Source of the DNA: Bradyrhizobium sp. ORS 278
Lineage (GTDB): Bacteria; Pseudomonadota; Alphaproteobacteria; Rhizobiales; Xanthobacteraceae
Direction of reading: 5' to 3'
DNA length: 64,000 bases
Assembly: GCF_000026145.1 (NCBI RefSeq)
Contig: NC_009445.1
Location: forward strand, 558,001-622,000
Both the position numbers and the translations under genes were made by a program. Below the pieces are notes generated by a model. It saw only the letters and a list, made by a program, of their open reading frames with translations. It had not been told where the DNA came from and searched no databases. This document shows positions 9,549 to 20,376 of this stretch, piece after piece (positions within the stretch are counted from its first letter, which is position 1; each line of letters starts with the position of its first letter).

Positions 9549-9923
9549 TCAGTCCCGGAGATCGTAGCGGTAGGACTTGGACACGATCTGCCAACCGTCC
9601 TTGAGCTTCATCGCGACGAGATAATCCGTGAAGTAGCGCGGCGGCAGCTGGCAGCGCACCTTGATGAAGGCGGTCTTGTCGTCGGAGCGGTCGATGGTGA
9701 CGATGAAATCCTCGCGCGGCTTGCCTTCGCCCTTGGCGGAGGGGCGTTTGCGCACCCAGGCGAGCCAGTCCGGTACGGTCAGGACCTTGAGTTCGCCATT
9801 CTCGACCCAGCGCAGATCGGCACTGGGATGGAACACCGCGCCGAGCTTGTCGGCATCTCCTTCGTAGAGCGCATCGAAATAGCCCTGCACGACGGATTCA
9901 ACGGTGGAACGGTCTGCGCTCAT
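9549..9923 (-). CDS. NTF2-like (SnoaL/lumazine-binding-type) protein
   Basis: A 124-residue single-domain protein of the cone-shaped NTF2 fold. An N-terminal helix reads VESVVQGYFDALYEGDADKL, followed by VFHPSADLRWVENG and the C-terminal strands YLVAMKLKDGWQIVSKSYRYD. Members of this superfamily bind small ligands or act as isomerases, hydratases or association domains; nothing here identifies a substrate. The start at 9923 has AGGAG seven bases upstream. It precedes the antiporter gene and is likely co-transcribed with it. Confidence 0.75.
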   Translation of the reverse strand: MSADRSTVESVVQGYFDALYEGDADKLGAVFHPSADLRWVENGELKVLTVPDWLAWVRKRPSAKGEGKPREDFIVTIDRSDDKTAFIKVRCQLPPRYFTDYLVAMKLKDGWQIVSKSYRYDLRD

Positions 9924-10144
9924 GGTCAACTCCTGGGCACCCCGGGACAAACAAGGATCGCATTTTCGATGCAAAACCGGGCTTGGCAAGCCATGAACTG
10001 CAACCGATGCTGGGTCGACAGAAATAGACTGGCCGGATGCGGATGTTCCGGGGATAAAGGCTTGCGTGATTCCGATCACAAGCCGGAAGGGCTGGGCCTG
10101 ATAGGCAGAGCCTTGAAGATCTCCCAGGCTGTGGGGTAAATGCG

Positions 10145-12061
10145 ATGTGTTGGTCACTCCGATTGCGTGGTTTCCGATGGGGCGGGTTTCTGCTCGCGGC
10201 CGCGCTCCTGCTGGTCGGCCACCCCGCGCTCGCCGACAAACGGGTGGCGCTCGTCATCGGCAATTCCGCCTATCAGAACGTGCCGCAGCTGGCCAACCCC
10301 GCCAATGACGGCGCGGTGATGACTCAGACGTTCAAGAATGCCGGGTTCGATGTCGTCGACTACCGGCGCGATCTCACCGCGCGCGAGACCCGGCGGGCGC
10401 TGCGCGATTTTGCCGACGCGGCCCGCGATGCCGATATCGCCGTGGTCTATTATGCCGGCCACGGCATGGAGGTCGAAGGCTCGAACTATCTCATTCCGAT
10501 CGATGCCAGGCTGGAGCGCGACACCGACGTCTATGACGAGACGCTGTCGCTCGACCGCATCCTGGTCGCCGTCGAGCCGGCCAAGAAGCTGCGGCTCGTC
10601 ATTCTCGACGCCTGCCGCGACAATCCCTTCACCCGCAACATGCAGCGGACGGTGGCGACCCGCAGCCTCGGCCGCGGTCTTGCCAAGGTCGAGCCGACCA
10701 GCCCGAACACGCTGATCGCCTATTCAGCCAAGGCCGGTTCAACGGCCCAGGATGGCGACGGCAATAACTCGCCGTTCACCATGGCGCTGTCGCGCCATAT
10801 CGCGACACCCGGCCTCGATGTCCGCAAGGCGTTCGGCTTCGTCCGCGACGAGGTGCTGAAGTCGACCAGCAATCGGCAGGAGCCGTTCGTGTACGGCTCG
10901 CTCGGCGGCGAGGACGTGCCGCTCGTGCCTGGCGTGCCGCGCGTCGTCACCCAGATGCCGGTGACGCCGCCGCCCGCCAATCCGCAGGCCGATATCCGCC
11001 GCGACTATGAGCTCGCCATGCAGGTCGGCAACAAGGGCGCGCTGAACGCTTTCCTGGCGCAATATCCCGACGGATTCTATGCCAGCCTCGCCAAGCTGCA
11101 GCTGGAGAAGCTGACGGCCGAGGAGAACCGCGCCGCGGCGGCCGAGAAGGCACGGGTCACGGAAGCCGAGCGGGCGCGGCTGGCGTCCGAAGGCGCGCGC
11201 AAGGATACGCTGGCCAAGGCGGAAGCCGAGGCCAAGGCGGCCGAGCAGGCGCGTCTCGCGGCCGAGCGGGCCAATCAGCTGGCTCAGCAGCAGGCGGCGG
11301 AGGCCGAACGCAAGCGACAGGAGCAGCAGCTCGCGGCAGCCGACAATCCGCGCGCGGCGACCTCACCGGCCGCAGTCCCGCAGCAGGGGCCGCAGGTCGC
11401 CTCGCTGACGCCGGCGTCCCAGCCCGCGGATCTCACCAAGTCGGTGCAACTCGAGCTGCGGCGCGTCGGCTGCCTGACCGACGAGGCCGACGGCGATTGG
11501 GGCTCGGCGTCGCGCCGCTCGCTGTCGCAGTTCAACCGCTACGCCGGCACCAAGCTCGACACCCAGGCCGCGTCGGCCGACGCGCTGCAGGCGATCCAGC
11601 TGAAACAGGCCCGCGTCTGCCCGCTGGTCTGTCCGCACGGCACGAAATCCGATGGCGATCGCTGCACCCGCATCGTCTGCGCCGAGGGCTCGTTCCTGAA
11701 CGATGACAACGAGTGCGAAAAGCGCCGCGACAAGAAGCCGGTCGCCAAGCGCGACAGCAGCGACGACGAGGACGCGGCGCCGCGCCGCCGCACCCGCGCG
11801 GTTCCCGAGCCGGGTCTGGCGATGCCGGCTCCCAACGTTGGCGTCGGGGTCGGCATCGGTGTCGGCGGCGTCGGCCTGGGCGTCGGGATGGCGCCGACCA
11901 TAGGCGCCCCCAAGCCGCAGGCGGAGGCGCGGCCCAAGCCGTCGTCGGGCCAGATCTATTGCGACTCCTATATTTGCCGTCCTGTCAGGCCGGGCTGCCG
12001 GCTGGACTTCCGCGGCGGCGGCAACCGCTACGGCAACGCCCATGTCGAGGTTTGCAATTGA
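10145..12061 (+). CDS. Secreted caspase-family (peptidase C14) protein
   Basis: 638 residues. A signal peptide ends around ALA-DKR (residue 30). The caspase-like domain (31-260) has the catalytic dyad His106 in VVYYAGHGME and Cys157 in LVILDACRDNPF, both intact, and the first strand RVALVIGNSAY. A linker follows, then a long Ala/Glu/Lys-rich coiled coil (about 335-400). Residues 430-480 (LELRRVGCLTDEADGDWGSASRRSLSQFN) resemble a peptidoglycan-binding repeat, and a Cys-rich stretch (490-530) and Gly/Val-rich tail finish the protein. Export implies a periplasmic protease or scaffold; the substrate is unknown. It converges on the DUF1345 gene with no bases between the stop codons. Confidence 0.88.
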   Translation: MCWSLRLRGFRWGGFLLAAALLLVGHPALADKRVALVIGNSAYQNVPQLANPANDGAVMTQTFKNAGFDVVDYRRDLTARETRRALRDFADAARDADIAVVYYAGHGMEVEGSNYLIPIDARLERDTDVYDETLSLDRILVAVEPAKKLRLVILDACRDNPFTRNMQRTVATRSLGRGLAKVEPTSPNTLIAYSAKAGSTAQDGDGNNSPFTMALSRHIATPGLDVRKAFGFVRDEVLKSTSNRQEPFVYGSLGGEDVPLVPGVPRVVTQMPVTPPPANPQADIRRDYELAMQVGNKGALNAFLAQYPDGFYASLAKLQLEKLTAEENRAAAAEKARVTEAERARLASEGARKDTLAKAEAEAKAAEQARLAAERANQLAQQQAAEAERKRQEQQLAAADNPRAATSPAAVPQQGPQVASLTPASQPADLTKSVQLELRRVGCLTDEADGDWGSASRRSLSQFNRYAGTKLDTQAASADALQAIQLKQARVCPLVCPHGTKSDGDRCTRIVCAEGSFLNDDNECEKRRDKKPVAKRDSSDDEDAAPRRRTRAVPEPGLAMPAPNVGVGVGIGVGGVGLGVGMAPTIGAPKPQAEARPKPSSGQIYCDSYICRPVRPGCRLDFRGGGNRYGNAHVEVCN

Positions 12062-12754
12062 TCAGGACGAGATCGCGCTGGCGGCGATATTGACCATCAG
12101 CGCGACGAGGGCGGTGTTGTAGACGAACGAGATGATGCCGTGAACGGTCGCTGTGCGGCGGATGATCTTGTCGGTGATGCCGACGTCGGAGACCTGCGCG
12201 GTCATGCCGATGATGAAGGAGAAGTAGACGAAGTCCCAGTAGTCGGCGTGCTCGTCCTTGTCGCCGCTCGGGAATTGCAGGCCGCCGGGCTTGGCGCCGC
12301 GATAGTAGTCATGGGCGTAGTGCAGCGCGAAGGTCGCATGGACCGCCGCCCAGGACAGCGAGACGGTGAGCAGCGCCAATGTCAGCGCTGGGGCGTCGCG
12401 CTTGGAGGCGCCGAGCTCGAACACGATCGCGGCGATGCTGGCGAAGGCGCCGAGCGCGGTGACCATGAGGATCACGAAGCGGCCGTCATCCTGCATGACC
12501 GCCTTGCGCCGGATGTGATGATGCTCGCTGCGCAGCATCATCACCGCGACCAGCACGAGGTAGATCGTGGTGAAGATGTCCCAGCTGATCAGGAGCCGAG
12601 TGATCAGCCGCAGGGCCGGCGGAAGCAGAAAGAACGCGATGGCGGCGATGCCGAGCGACATGAAGGTGCGTGGACGCGCATAGATGATGCGCAAGCCACG
12701 CGGCAGGCGCGCGAAGCGCGCGAGCACCGGATCGTCCGGATGAAGTCCCGTCAA
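12062..12754 (-). CDS. DUF1345 integral membrane protein
   Basis: 230 residues with five or six hydrophobic segments. The DUF1345 signature runs WAAVHATFALHYAHDYYRG followed by DYWDFVYFSFIIGMTAQVSDVGI and ends LVALMVNIAASAISS. The function of this family is unknown. The gene starts 15 bases after the ispA stop on the same strand and is probably read from the ispA transcript. Confidence 0.88.
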   Translation of the reverse strand: MTGLHPDDPVLARFARLPRGLRIIYARPRTFMSLGIAAIAFFLLPPALRLITRLLISWDIFTTIYLVLVAVMMLRSEHHHIRRKAVMQDDGRFVILMVTALGAFASIAAIVFELGASKRDAPALTLALLTVSLSWAAVHATFALHYAHDYYRGAKPGGLQFPSGDKDEHADYWDFVYFSFIIGMTAQVSDVGITDKIIRRTATVHGIISFVYNTALVALMVNIAASAISS

Positions 12755-12769
12755 CCGCGCGGTCCCGGC

Positions 12770-13690
12770 TCAGCTCTTGCGCTCGGCGACGAAATGCGCG
12801 GCGGCGCGCAGCACGTCGCCCTTGGCGCCGAAGATCGACAGCGCTGCGTCGCCACGCGCGAGCAGGTCGCGGACGCGCTGCTTGGCACCCTCGATGCCGA
12901 GCTGCGTGACGAAGGTGGTCTTGCCGAGCTCGGCGTCGGCGCCGGCCGGCTTGCCGAGCGTGGCGGCATCGCCTTCGACGTCGAGCAGATCGTCGGCGAT
13001 CTGGAAGGCTTCGCCGAGCGCACGGCCGTAATCGTCGAGAGCCTTGTACTCGGCCGCCGATGCCTGGCCGAGCAGGGCGCCGGCGATGCAGCCGAAGCGG
13101 AGCAGGGCGCCGGTCTTCATCTGCTGCACGCGGGCGACGTCGACCGGATCGCGGTCGCCGAACCTGCCTTCGCCGGCCAGGTCGAGGATCTGGCCGCCGG
13201 CCATGCCGCCGACACCGGCGCAACGGGCGAGCGCCCGGGTCAGCGCCAGGCGGACGCCGGCGTCGGGATGGATCTCGTCGCGGGTGATGATGTCGAAGGC
13301 GATCGTCAGCAGCGCGTCGCCGGCAAGGATCGCGGTGGCGTCGTCATAGACCTTGTGCAGGGTCGGACGGCCGCGGCGCAGGTCGGAATTGTCCATTGCC
13401 GGCAGGTCGTCATGGATCAGGGAGTAGCAGTGGATGCATTCGAGCGCCGCGCCCGCCATCAGCGCGCCGCGGCGCGGCACGCCGAATACGGCGGCGCTCT
13501 CGACCACCAGGAACGGGCGCAGCCGCTTGCCGCCGCCCAGGCTGGAATAGCGCATCGACTCGATCAGCCGCTTCGGCCGGGCGATCTCGTCGGCCAGCGG
13601 CGCATCGGACAGCAGTTCGCCGAGCAGCGCTTCGGTCTCCTCCGCGGTCTTATCCAGGCGTTGGGTGAAATCGGTGGCCGTCGCGGTCAT
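12770..13690 (-). CDS. ispA: Polyprenyl (farnesyl/geranylgeranyl) diphosphate synthase
   Basis: A 306-residue all-helical prenyltransferase that condenses isopentenyl diphosphate with allylic diphosphates, downstream of ispG. The first aspartate-rich motif is [19 protein letters not shown] (DD at 94-95, bacterial DDx4D type) and the second is [23 protein letters not shown] near residue 52 binds isopentenyl diphosphate. Bacterial-type FARM and length fit farnesyl diphosphate synthase; geranylgeranyl specificity cannot be excluded. It is divergent from mtgA, with 116 bases between. Confidence 0.92.
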   Translation of the reverse strand: MTATATDFTQRLDKTAEETEALLGELLSDAPLADEIARPKRLIESMRYSSLGGGKRLRPFLVVESAAVFGVPRRGALMAGAALECIHCYSLIHDDLPAMDNSDLRRGRPTLHKVYDDATAILAGDALLTIAFDIITRDEIHPDAGVRLALTRALARCAGVGGMAGGQILDLAGEGRFGDRDPVDVARVQQMKTGALLRFGCIAGALLGQASAAEYKALDDYGRALGEAFQIADDLLDVEGDAATLGKPAGADAELGKTTFVTQLGIEGAKQRVRDLLARGDAALSIFGAKGDVLRAAAHFVAERKS

Positions 13691-13806
13691 TTAAGAAGAG
13701 CTCCAGGGGCGAAATTCGCCGGACAATCGTTGATGGCGGCGACTTCGTCAATTGCGAGGACGGAGGCGGCTTTCGGCCGCAAGCGCGGAAAAAACCAGGA
13801 AACCAC

Positions 13807-14547
13807 GTGGAGATATCGGATAATCCGGGCCCATCGGCTGCCCCGACGGCGGTCCAACCCGAGCGACGCCTGTCCTTGCGTACCGTCAGAGCCATCCTCC
13901 TGGTCGTCGTGCTGGTGCTGCTGGTGCCCTACATCCTGACGCCGTTCTATGCGCTGGGTCACCCGGTCTCGAGCCTGATGCTGTGGCGGACGGTGACCGG
14001 CCGGCCGGTCGAGCGGCGCTGGATCGACCTCGCGGCGATGTCGCCGTATCTGCCGCGCTCGGTCGTGGCAGCCGAGGACGCCAAATTCTGCACCCATCAT
14101 GGCATCGACTGGGGGGCGCTGCGCGAGGTCATGGACGATGCCGAGGATGGCGAGGTCTCGCGGGGCGGCTCGACCATCACCCAGCAGGTCGCCAAGAACC
14201 TGTTCCTGTGGCAGGGCCGCAGCTATGTGCGCAAGGCGCTGGAGCTGCCGCTGGCGCTGTGGATCGATCTCGTCCTGCCCAAGCGGCGCGTTCTCGAGAT
14301 CTACCTCAACATCGCCGAGCTGGGCCCGGCCGGCCAGTTCGGGGTGGAGGCCGGCGCGAATTACGCGTTCAACCGCTCGGCGGCGGGCCTCGGCCCGCGT
14401 GAGGCGGCGCTGATGGCCTCGATCCTGCCGAATCCGGTCCGGCGCAGCGCCCGGACGCCGGGTCCCGGCGTGCGGCGGTTGTCGGCGACCTATCTGGTGC
14501 GGGCCCAGGCCCAGGGCCTGCAGACCTGCTGGGGAGAGCGCCGTTGA
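13807..14547 (+). CDS. mtgA: Monofunctional peptidoglycan glycosyltransferase
   Basis: 246 residues. A single N-terminal membrane anchor ([18 protein letters not shown], about 27-45) precedes a GT51 domain that polymerises lipid II into glycan strands in the periplasm. GT51 motifs are visible in order: [19 protein letters not shown] (catalytic Glu in the first motif), [45 protein letters not shown], and [15 protein letters not shown]. No transpeptidase domain follows, which separates it from class A PBPs. The start is a GTG. Confidence 0.96.
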   Translation: MEISDNPGPSAAPTAVQPERRLSLRTVRAILLVVVLVLLVPYILTPFYALGHPVSSLMLWRTVTGRPVERRWIDLAAMSPYLPRSVVAAEDAKFCTHHGIDWGALREVMDDAEDGEVSRGGSTITQQVAKNLFLWQGRSYVRKALELPLALWIDLVLPKRRVLEIYLNIAELGPAGQFGVEAGANYAFNRSAAGLGPREAALMASILPNPVRRSARTPGPGVRRLSATYLVRAQAQGLQTCWGERR

Positions 14548-14717
14548 GGTCCGACAGGTTACGAATTTTGGCCAAAAATGCCCCGGAGAGCCCTAGCCAT
14601 GCCGGACCCCTTCCTCTATAAGCGCGGCCTTGATCGGCATCCGGGCTCGCCAGCTTCATGGCTGCAGCCGTCCCTTTGCGGACGATGCCTTGCAAAAATA
14701 CCCTAGAGGATACCGAT

Positions 14718-14900
14718 ATGGCCGTCCCCAGAAGAAAAACTTCGCCGTCGCGCCGCGGCATGCGCCGCTCGGCCGATGCGATCAAGAAGCCGACCTATGT
14801 CGAGGACAAGGACTCCGGCGAGTTGCGTCGTCCGCACCATCTCGACCTCAAGACCGGCATGTACAAGGGCCGCCAGGTCCTGAAGAAGAAAGACGCCTGA
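14718..14900 (+). CDS. rpmF: 50S ribosomal protein L32
   Basis: A 60-residue basic protein of the large ribosomal subunit, starting [20 protein letters not shown] with the family's ExxxGxxRRPHH-type middle and the C-terminal [10 protein letters not shown]. The ATG at 14718 has AGAGGA eight bases upstream. This is the alphaproteobacterial form without the zinc-binding cysteines. Twin ATGs further upstream in the frame (from 14658) are not needed. Confidence 0.97.
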   Translation: MAVPRRKTSPSRRGMRRSADAIKKPTYVEDKDSGELRRPHHLDLKTGMYKGRQVLKKKDA

Positions 14901-15082
14901 TCGTCCGCACTGGCTGCCGTTTGGCTGCCTGAATTCGGCCATCGATGAGGTTGAAATCGGTCCCGCGCGATTGATTCGCCGGGACCGATGCGCATGTGTC
15001 ATGCGTTGGCGCCTCTCGTTGATTCGTCGGACACCCATCGATTCCGCGCCGCCCTTCTGCCGGCGCCATAAGGCTCCAGCCG

Positions 15083-15835
15083 ATGTCCATGGTCGGTTTC
15101 CCGCTGCTGCTGATCCCGCTGGCGATCTACAACATGATCGTCTTCCTGATGCCGGGGGTCGCGTTCAGCGAGATTCTGCTGCGCCTGCAGCTTCCCTCCG
15201 GCGAGGTCTGGACGATCTCGCTCGGCGACATGTTGCTGGCGCTTGGCGTGCTGCTGTTGCTGCTCGAGGTCATCAAGGCGGCCAAGCCGAACGGCAAATA
15301 TCTCACCGACCATCTGCTGTCGCTCCTGGTGTTCGGCGGCGCCGCAGCCGAATTCGCGATGTGGCCGAAGTTCGGGAACTCGACGTTCCTGCTGCTGACC
15401 CTGCTGGCGATGGTCGACTTCTTCGGCGGCGTCGCGCTGCGTACCAAGCGCGCCGCCCGCGCGGTCGTCGCGGCTCCCGATCCCGTCCCGGCGCCGGCCA
15501 AGGCGACCGTCTCCGAGCCGCAGACTCAGCCGCCGGTCGAGGAGCCGGCCGGAGAACCCGTCAAAGAACCTGCCAAGGCAGAGCTTCCACCCGTCGAGGC
15601 GGCCGCGCCCATCGTCGAGGAGTCGACCGTTGCCGTGCCGGCTGCGGCTTCTGTGGCCGAGTCCGTGCTGCTCGATCGTTCGGTCCCTCCTCTGCCTGCC
15701 CCCGTGCAGACGACCGGATGGATCTCGGACGTCAAGGAGGCCGAGGCTGCCACGACCAGCGCCCCCGAGCCCGAGCTTCTCAAAACCGATCCTCCCAAAA
15801 CCGAGACGCCCAAAACTGAGACGCCTAAGTCCTGA
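15083..15835 (+). CDS. Membrane protein with Pro/Glu-rich cytoplasmic tail
   Basis: 250 residues. Residues 1-125 contain four hydrophobic segments (starting at MVGFPLLLIPLAIYNMIVFL, LGDMLLALGVLLLLLEVI, LLSLLVFGGAAAEFAM and FLLLTLLAMVDFFGGVAL). The rest is a low-complexity Pro/Glu/Ala/Val tail ending in two tandem KTETP-type repeats. I recognise the N-terminal part as a conserved small membrane module of rhizobia without a named function. The gene stands alone, and the tail looks disordered. Confidence 0.7.
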   Translation: MSMVGFPLLLIPLAIYNMIVFLMPGVAFSEILLRLQLPSGEVWTISLGDMLLALGVLLLLLEVIKAAKPNGKYLTDHLLSLLVFGGAAAEFAMWPKFGNSTFLLLTLLAMVDFFGGVALRTKRAARAVVAAPDPVPAPAKATVSEPQTQPPVEEPAGEPVKEPAKAELPPVEAAAPIVEESTVAVPAAASVAESVLLDRSVPPLPAPVQTTGWISDVKEAEAATTSAPEPELLKTDPPKTETPKTETPKS

Positions 15836-15869
15836 GGCGCCCAAGTCCTGATGCGCAGGCGGGCGCCGC

Positions 15870-16145
15870 TCAGATGATTTCCCGGGTTCGATCACCCGCG
15901 CGCGTGGCGGGCTGAAGCCTCGCCGCATAGGCGCTATGGACGTCGGCAGCCGCCGCGCGCCTGAGCGTGCGAGTCTGGGGCAAGTGCTCAGCCGTCGCGA
16001 TCAGCTGGGTGACGAAGCCGGCATCCGGACGCGCGGCACGGACCTTCACGCGGCGCTCGTGGCTCCATGTGCCAGGCAGCAGCGCCACAGCCCGGGGGGC
16101 CTCGTCAGCTCCGCATGAGCCCTGATCCTGATCGATCGTTAACAT
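15870..16145 (-). CDS. Small conserved hypothetical protein
   Basis: 91 residues. The core, RPDAGFVTQLIATAEHLPQTRTLRR followed by ADVHSAYAARLQ, resembles a short family common in Bradyrhizobium (PDAxFVTQLIATA...PQTR...A..AY). The first 30 residues are less typical, so the true start may lie inside. Function is unknown. It converges with the preceding membrane-protein gene. The call rests on recognising the family pattern plus an intact frame. Confidence 0.55.
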   Translation of the reverse strand: MLTIDQDQGSCGADEAPRAVALLPGTWSHERRVKVRAARPDAGFVTQLIATAEHLPQTRTLRRAAAADVHSAYAARLQPATRAGDRTREII

Positions 16146-16404
16146 CGTCCCACCACAGCCGGCGCGCTTGTCACATTATGAGACGCCGGAGCCTTTCACC
16201 ATCCCACCTCGCAAGGGCAATGCCGTGCCGCTGCCCGAGGTCCTGTCAGGTTGGAAGATGGTTGATGCGTTTCCGACGCACGCCTGTCGCGCCGGCATGC
16301 TCTCCGTTAACCAGAGATGCGTAGTCTGATTCGCGAGGTCCGCTTCCGCTGCGCGCGCGGGTAGGTGGCGGCCGTCCTGAAAATCGACGCCGGGCTGCGC
16401 CGGC

Positions 16405-18120
16405 GTGTTCCAGAACGAGGCGATCTTGACATCCGAATTGCCACAGACCTCGATGATCCTGGCCTCCCTCGGCCAAGCCGCCTTCGTTTGGGATCTGGCG
16501 AGCGATGTGATCGTCTGGAGCGATCACGTCGGCGCGGTGTTCGCCGACGTCCCGCTGCCGCAGCTCTGCAATGGCGGTGAATTCGCCAAGCTGATCGAGC
16601 CAGACCGCGGCATCCGCTCCGAGGTGATGCGCCAGGCCGTGCCGCTCCATGGCGCCGCCGGCACCCCCTACCGCATCGAGTATGGCGTGCGGACCCGCGC
16701 CGGCGCGCCGCTGATCTGGGTCGAGGAGACCGGTTGCTGGTACGCTGGCTCCGACGGGCGGCCCTCCCGGGCCCAGGGTATCGTCCGTATAAACAACGAG
16801 CGTCACGCGCGCGAGGAGCAGCTGGTCAAGCTGTCGCGCCACGACCCGCTCACTGGAGAGCTGAACCGCACGAACCTCCTCGCCACTCTTGCCGAGGTGA
16901 TCGAGGAATCGCAGCGCTTCCGCTTCGCCTGCGCTTTCATGCTGGTCGGCATCGATCATCTCGCCCGCATCAACGACGCGTTCGGCTTCGATGTCGCCGA
17001 CGGCGTGGTGCTGGAGGTCGCGCAACGGATCCGGGCGCGGCTGCGCGGCGGCGATGCGCTGGGGCGGTTCTCGGGCAACAAGTTCGGGCTGATCCTGAAG
17101 AGCTGCACGATGGACGACATGACCATCGCAGCCGAGCGCTTCCTCGCCGCGGTTCGCGACGACGTGGTTCCGACCAAGTCGGGTCCGGTCGCGGTCACCG
17201 CGACGATCGGGGCTGTCAGCGTGCCGCGCCACGCCCGGTCGGTCGAGGAGGCCGTCAATCGCGCTCATGAGACGCTCGATTCCGCCAAGCGACGCCGGAT
17301 CGGTTCGTTCTCGACCTGGCGGCCGAATGTCGAGCGCGACGCGCAGCGCAAGGTCAACATCCGCGTGACCGACGAGATCGTCACCGCGCTCAACGAGCGC
17401 CGCATCGTCACCGCGTTCGAGCCGGTGGTGAACGCGCAGACGCGCACGACGGCGTTCTACGAATGCCTGGTCCGGATGCGGCAGGACGACGGCCGCGCCC
17501 TGCTGGCGCCTGACGTCGTTCCGGTCGCCGAGCGGCTCGGCCTGATCCGGCTCGTCGATCATCGAATCCTCGAGCTGGTCGTTGCCGAGCTGGCAGCCTC
17601 GCCAAACGTGACGCTCAGTCTCAACATCTCGCCGGAGACCACCATGGATCCGGACTGGTGGGCCTCGATCGAATCGATGATGCGCGCCCATCCGGGCGTC
17701 GCCGAGCGGCTGATCGTCGAGATCACCGAGACGGTGGAGATCCAGGACATCGACGATCTGCGCGGCTTCGTCACCCGCTTGAAGGATCTGGGCAGCCGGA
17801 TCGCGATCGACGATTTCGGCGCCGGCCACACCTCGTTCCGCAACCTGCGCAAGCTCGGCGTCGACATCGTCAAGATCGATGGCGCGTTCGTGCAGAATCT
17901 GGTGCGCTCGGCCGACGATCGGGCGTTCGTGCAGACCCTGGTGGAGCTGGCGCGACGGCTGCAGATCAAGACGGTCGCGGAGTGGGTGCAGGATGATGCG
18001 TCGGTCGCGCTGCTGCGTGACTGGGGCTGCGACTACATCCAGGGCCGGGTGATCGGCCTCGCCTCGGTCGAGCGCCCCTGGATCGAGCAGGGCCGGATGG
18101 AGTTGCCGGCGGCGAGCTGA
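16405..18120 (+). CDS. PAS-degenerate GGDEF-EAL c-di-GMP phosphodiesterase
   Basis: 571 residues. A PAS-like sensor (about 18-130), a GGDEF domain (143-305) and an EAL domain (325-560). The GGDEF signature is SGNKF at 223-227, so cyclase activity is probably lost. The EAL domain keeps its key residues: Glu in YECLVRM, Asn in LSLNISPET, Glu in EITET, the Asp pair in IDDFGAG, Lys in VKIDG, and the second Glu in VAEW. An active phosphodiesterase regulated by PAS and GTP binding to GGDEF is therefore likely. No membrane segment is present, so it acts in the cytosol. The start is uncertain: GTG at 16405, or ATG at 16453 with no clear ribosome-binding site. Confidence 0.88.
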   Translation: MFQNEAILTSELPQTSMILASLGQAAFVWDLASDVIVWSDHVGAVFADVPLPQLCNGGEFAKLIEPDRGIRSEVMRQAVPLHGAAGTPYRIEYGVRTRAGAPLIWVEETGCWYAGSDGRPSRAQGIVRINNERHAREEQLVKLSRHDPLTGELNRTNLLATLAEVIEESQRFRFACAFMLVGIDHLARINDAFGFDVADGVVLEVAQRIRARLRGGDALGRFSGNKFGLILKSCTMDDMTIAAERFLAAVRDDVVPTKSGPVAVTATIGAVSVPRHARSVEEAVNRAHETLDSAKRRRIGSFSTWRPNVERDAQRKVNIRVTDEIVTALNERRIVTAFEPVVNAQTRTTAFYECLVRMRQDDGRALLAPDVVPVAERLGLIRLVDHRILELVVAELAASPNVTLSLNISPETTMDPDWWASIESMMRAHPGVAERLIVEITETVEIQDIDDLRGFVTRLKDLGSRIAIDDFGAGHTSFRNLRKLGVDIVKIDGAFVQNLVRSADDRAFVQTLVELARRLQIKTVAEWVQDDASVALLRDWGCDYIQGRVIGLASVERPWIEQGRMELPAAS

Positions 18121-18154
18121 GCTGCCGCCGGCATCCGAGATTCATGCTGGCAGG

Positions 18155-18751
18155 TCAGCCCTGCTGCTCGTCCTTCTTCGGCTCGGACATGCGGTCGAGC
18201 CGGTCCTGCATTTCCTTCATCTGGCGGCGCAGCTCGTCGATGTTGTCGTCGGAAGCGGCGGCGGCAGGCTCTGCCGCCTTCTCCTCCGTCCGCGCGGCCG
18301 GCGCGAACGGCTTGAACATCGAGAAGGTCTGCTGGAACAGCTCCATGTTGCGGCGCACCTGCTCCTCGAGCGGCGCGAACGGCGTGCCGCTGAAAGTGTC
18401 GGCGATCTGCTTGCGGAACTTCTCCTGCTCCTTGGTCAGCGTGTCGATCGACTGCTCCAGATATTTCGGAACCACCATCTGCATGCTGTCGCCGTAGAAG
18501 CGGATCAGCTGGCGCAGGAAGGTCGTCGGCAGCAGGTTCTGGCCGGCCTTGTTCTCCTGCTCGAAGATGATCTGGGCCAGCACCGAGCGGGTGATGTCGT
18601 CGCCGGTCTTGGCGTCATAGACGAGGAAATCCTCCCCGTTCTTAACCATCGCGGCCAGATCCTCGAGGGTCACGTAGGTACTCGTCCCGGTATTGTAGAG
18701 CCGCCGGTTCGCGTATTTCTTGATCGTGGTGGGTTGGTCAGATTTCGCCAT
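18155..18751 (-). CDS. phaR: Polyhydroxyalkanoate synthesis repressor
   Basis: 198 residues. The N-terminal PHB/PHA accumulation regulator DNA-binding domain reads TTIKKYANRRLYNTGTSTYV, followed by DFLVYDAKTGDDITRSVLAQIIFEQE and the second conserved domain FLRQLIRFYGDSMQMVVPKYLEQS. The tail is Ala/Glu-rich and ends in a charged helix that may form a coiled coil. PhaR binds both DNA and PHB granules and controls phasin and biosynthesis genes. It is divergent from phaA and phaB. The start is the ATG at 18751, or an in-frame GTG three codons earlier (18760). Confidence 0.95.
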   Translation of the reverse strand: MAKSDQPTTIKKYANRRLYNTGTSTYVTLEDLAAMVKNGEDFLVYDAKTGDDITRSVLAQIIFEQENKAGQNLLPTTFLRQLIRFYGDSMQMVVPKYLEQSIDTLTKEQEKFRKQIADTFSGTPFAPLEEQVRRNMELFQQTFSMFKPFAPAARTEEKAAEPAAAASDDNIDELRRQMKEMQDRLDRMSEPKKDEQQG

Positions 18752-18815
18752 GGAGCTCACACATGCAAACCGAGATACAGGGAACCCTGCGGGTGCCGCA
18801 GGGCAAACGAGCTAC

Positions 18816-18824
18816 GCAATGCAA
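18816..18824. promoter_or_regulatory. Possible PhaR-type TGCA operator
   Basis: GCAATGCAA lies 65 bases upstream of phaR in the 375-bp phaR-phaA gap. PhaR proteins are known to bind TGC/GCA-rich imperfect palindromes, often in their own promoter. Only the core resemblance is seen. The rest of the gap holds no gene and no clear -35/-10 pair I would defend. Confidence 0.3.
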
Positions 18825-19135
18825 TAACGTAATCACTTTCGAGCGAGTTCGGCTACGGTTTTGTGCGGAACGGTTAATCCGACAGCAGAAAACTTGCCCA
18901 TCAAACGGCCAAGCGCACCAATTTGAGTGCGCCGCAACAGGAATTGCTGCCACCGCCAATTGACATGTCGCAACGACGTTAACAGGATGACGGGCGAAGG
19001 TTGCGCGACTGCCCATCCGGGGCTTGCGGACGGCCGGCACGACCGTGAACTGAAAAATTCGTTTTCATTTCAAATACCCCAAAGCTCTCAAGCCTCGCTC
19101 TCACGCCTCAAGATCAAGAACCTCAGGAGATGCCC

Positions 19136-20314
<1,179 letters not shown>

Positions 20315-20376
20315 AAACGCGGCACTGATTGCGACTCGTTCGGCCTTCGCAGTCGCGTCCCGCTCAACTAAAGATC

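Noticed and set aside
7923..10139. 738-residue open frame on the plus strand
   Set aside because: Antisense shadow of the antiporter and NTF2-like genes in high-GC DNA; the sequence is Arg/Gln/His-rich low complexity without any domain.
12140..13939. 599-residue plus-strand frame across DUF1345 and ispA
   Set aside because: Shadow of two well-supported minus-strand genes.
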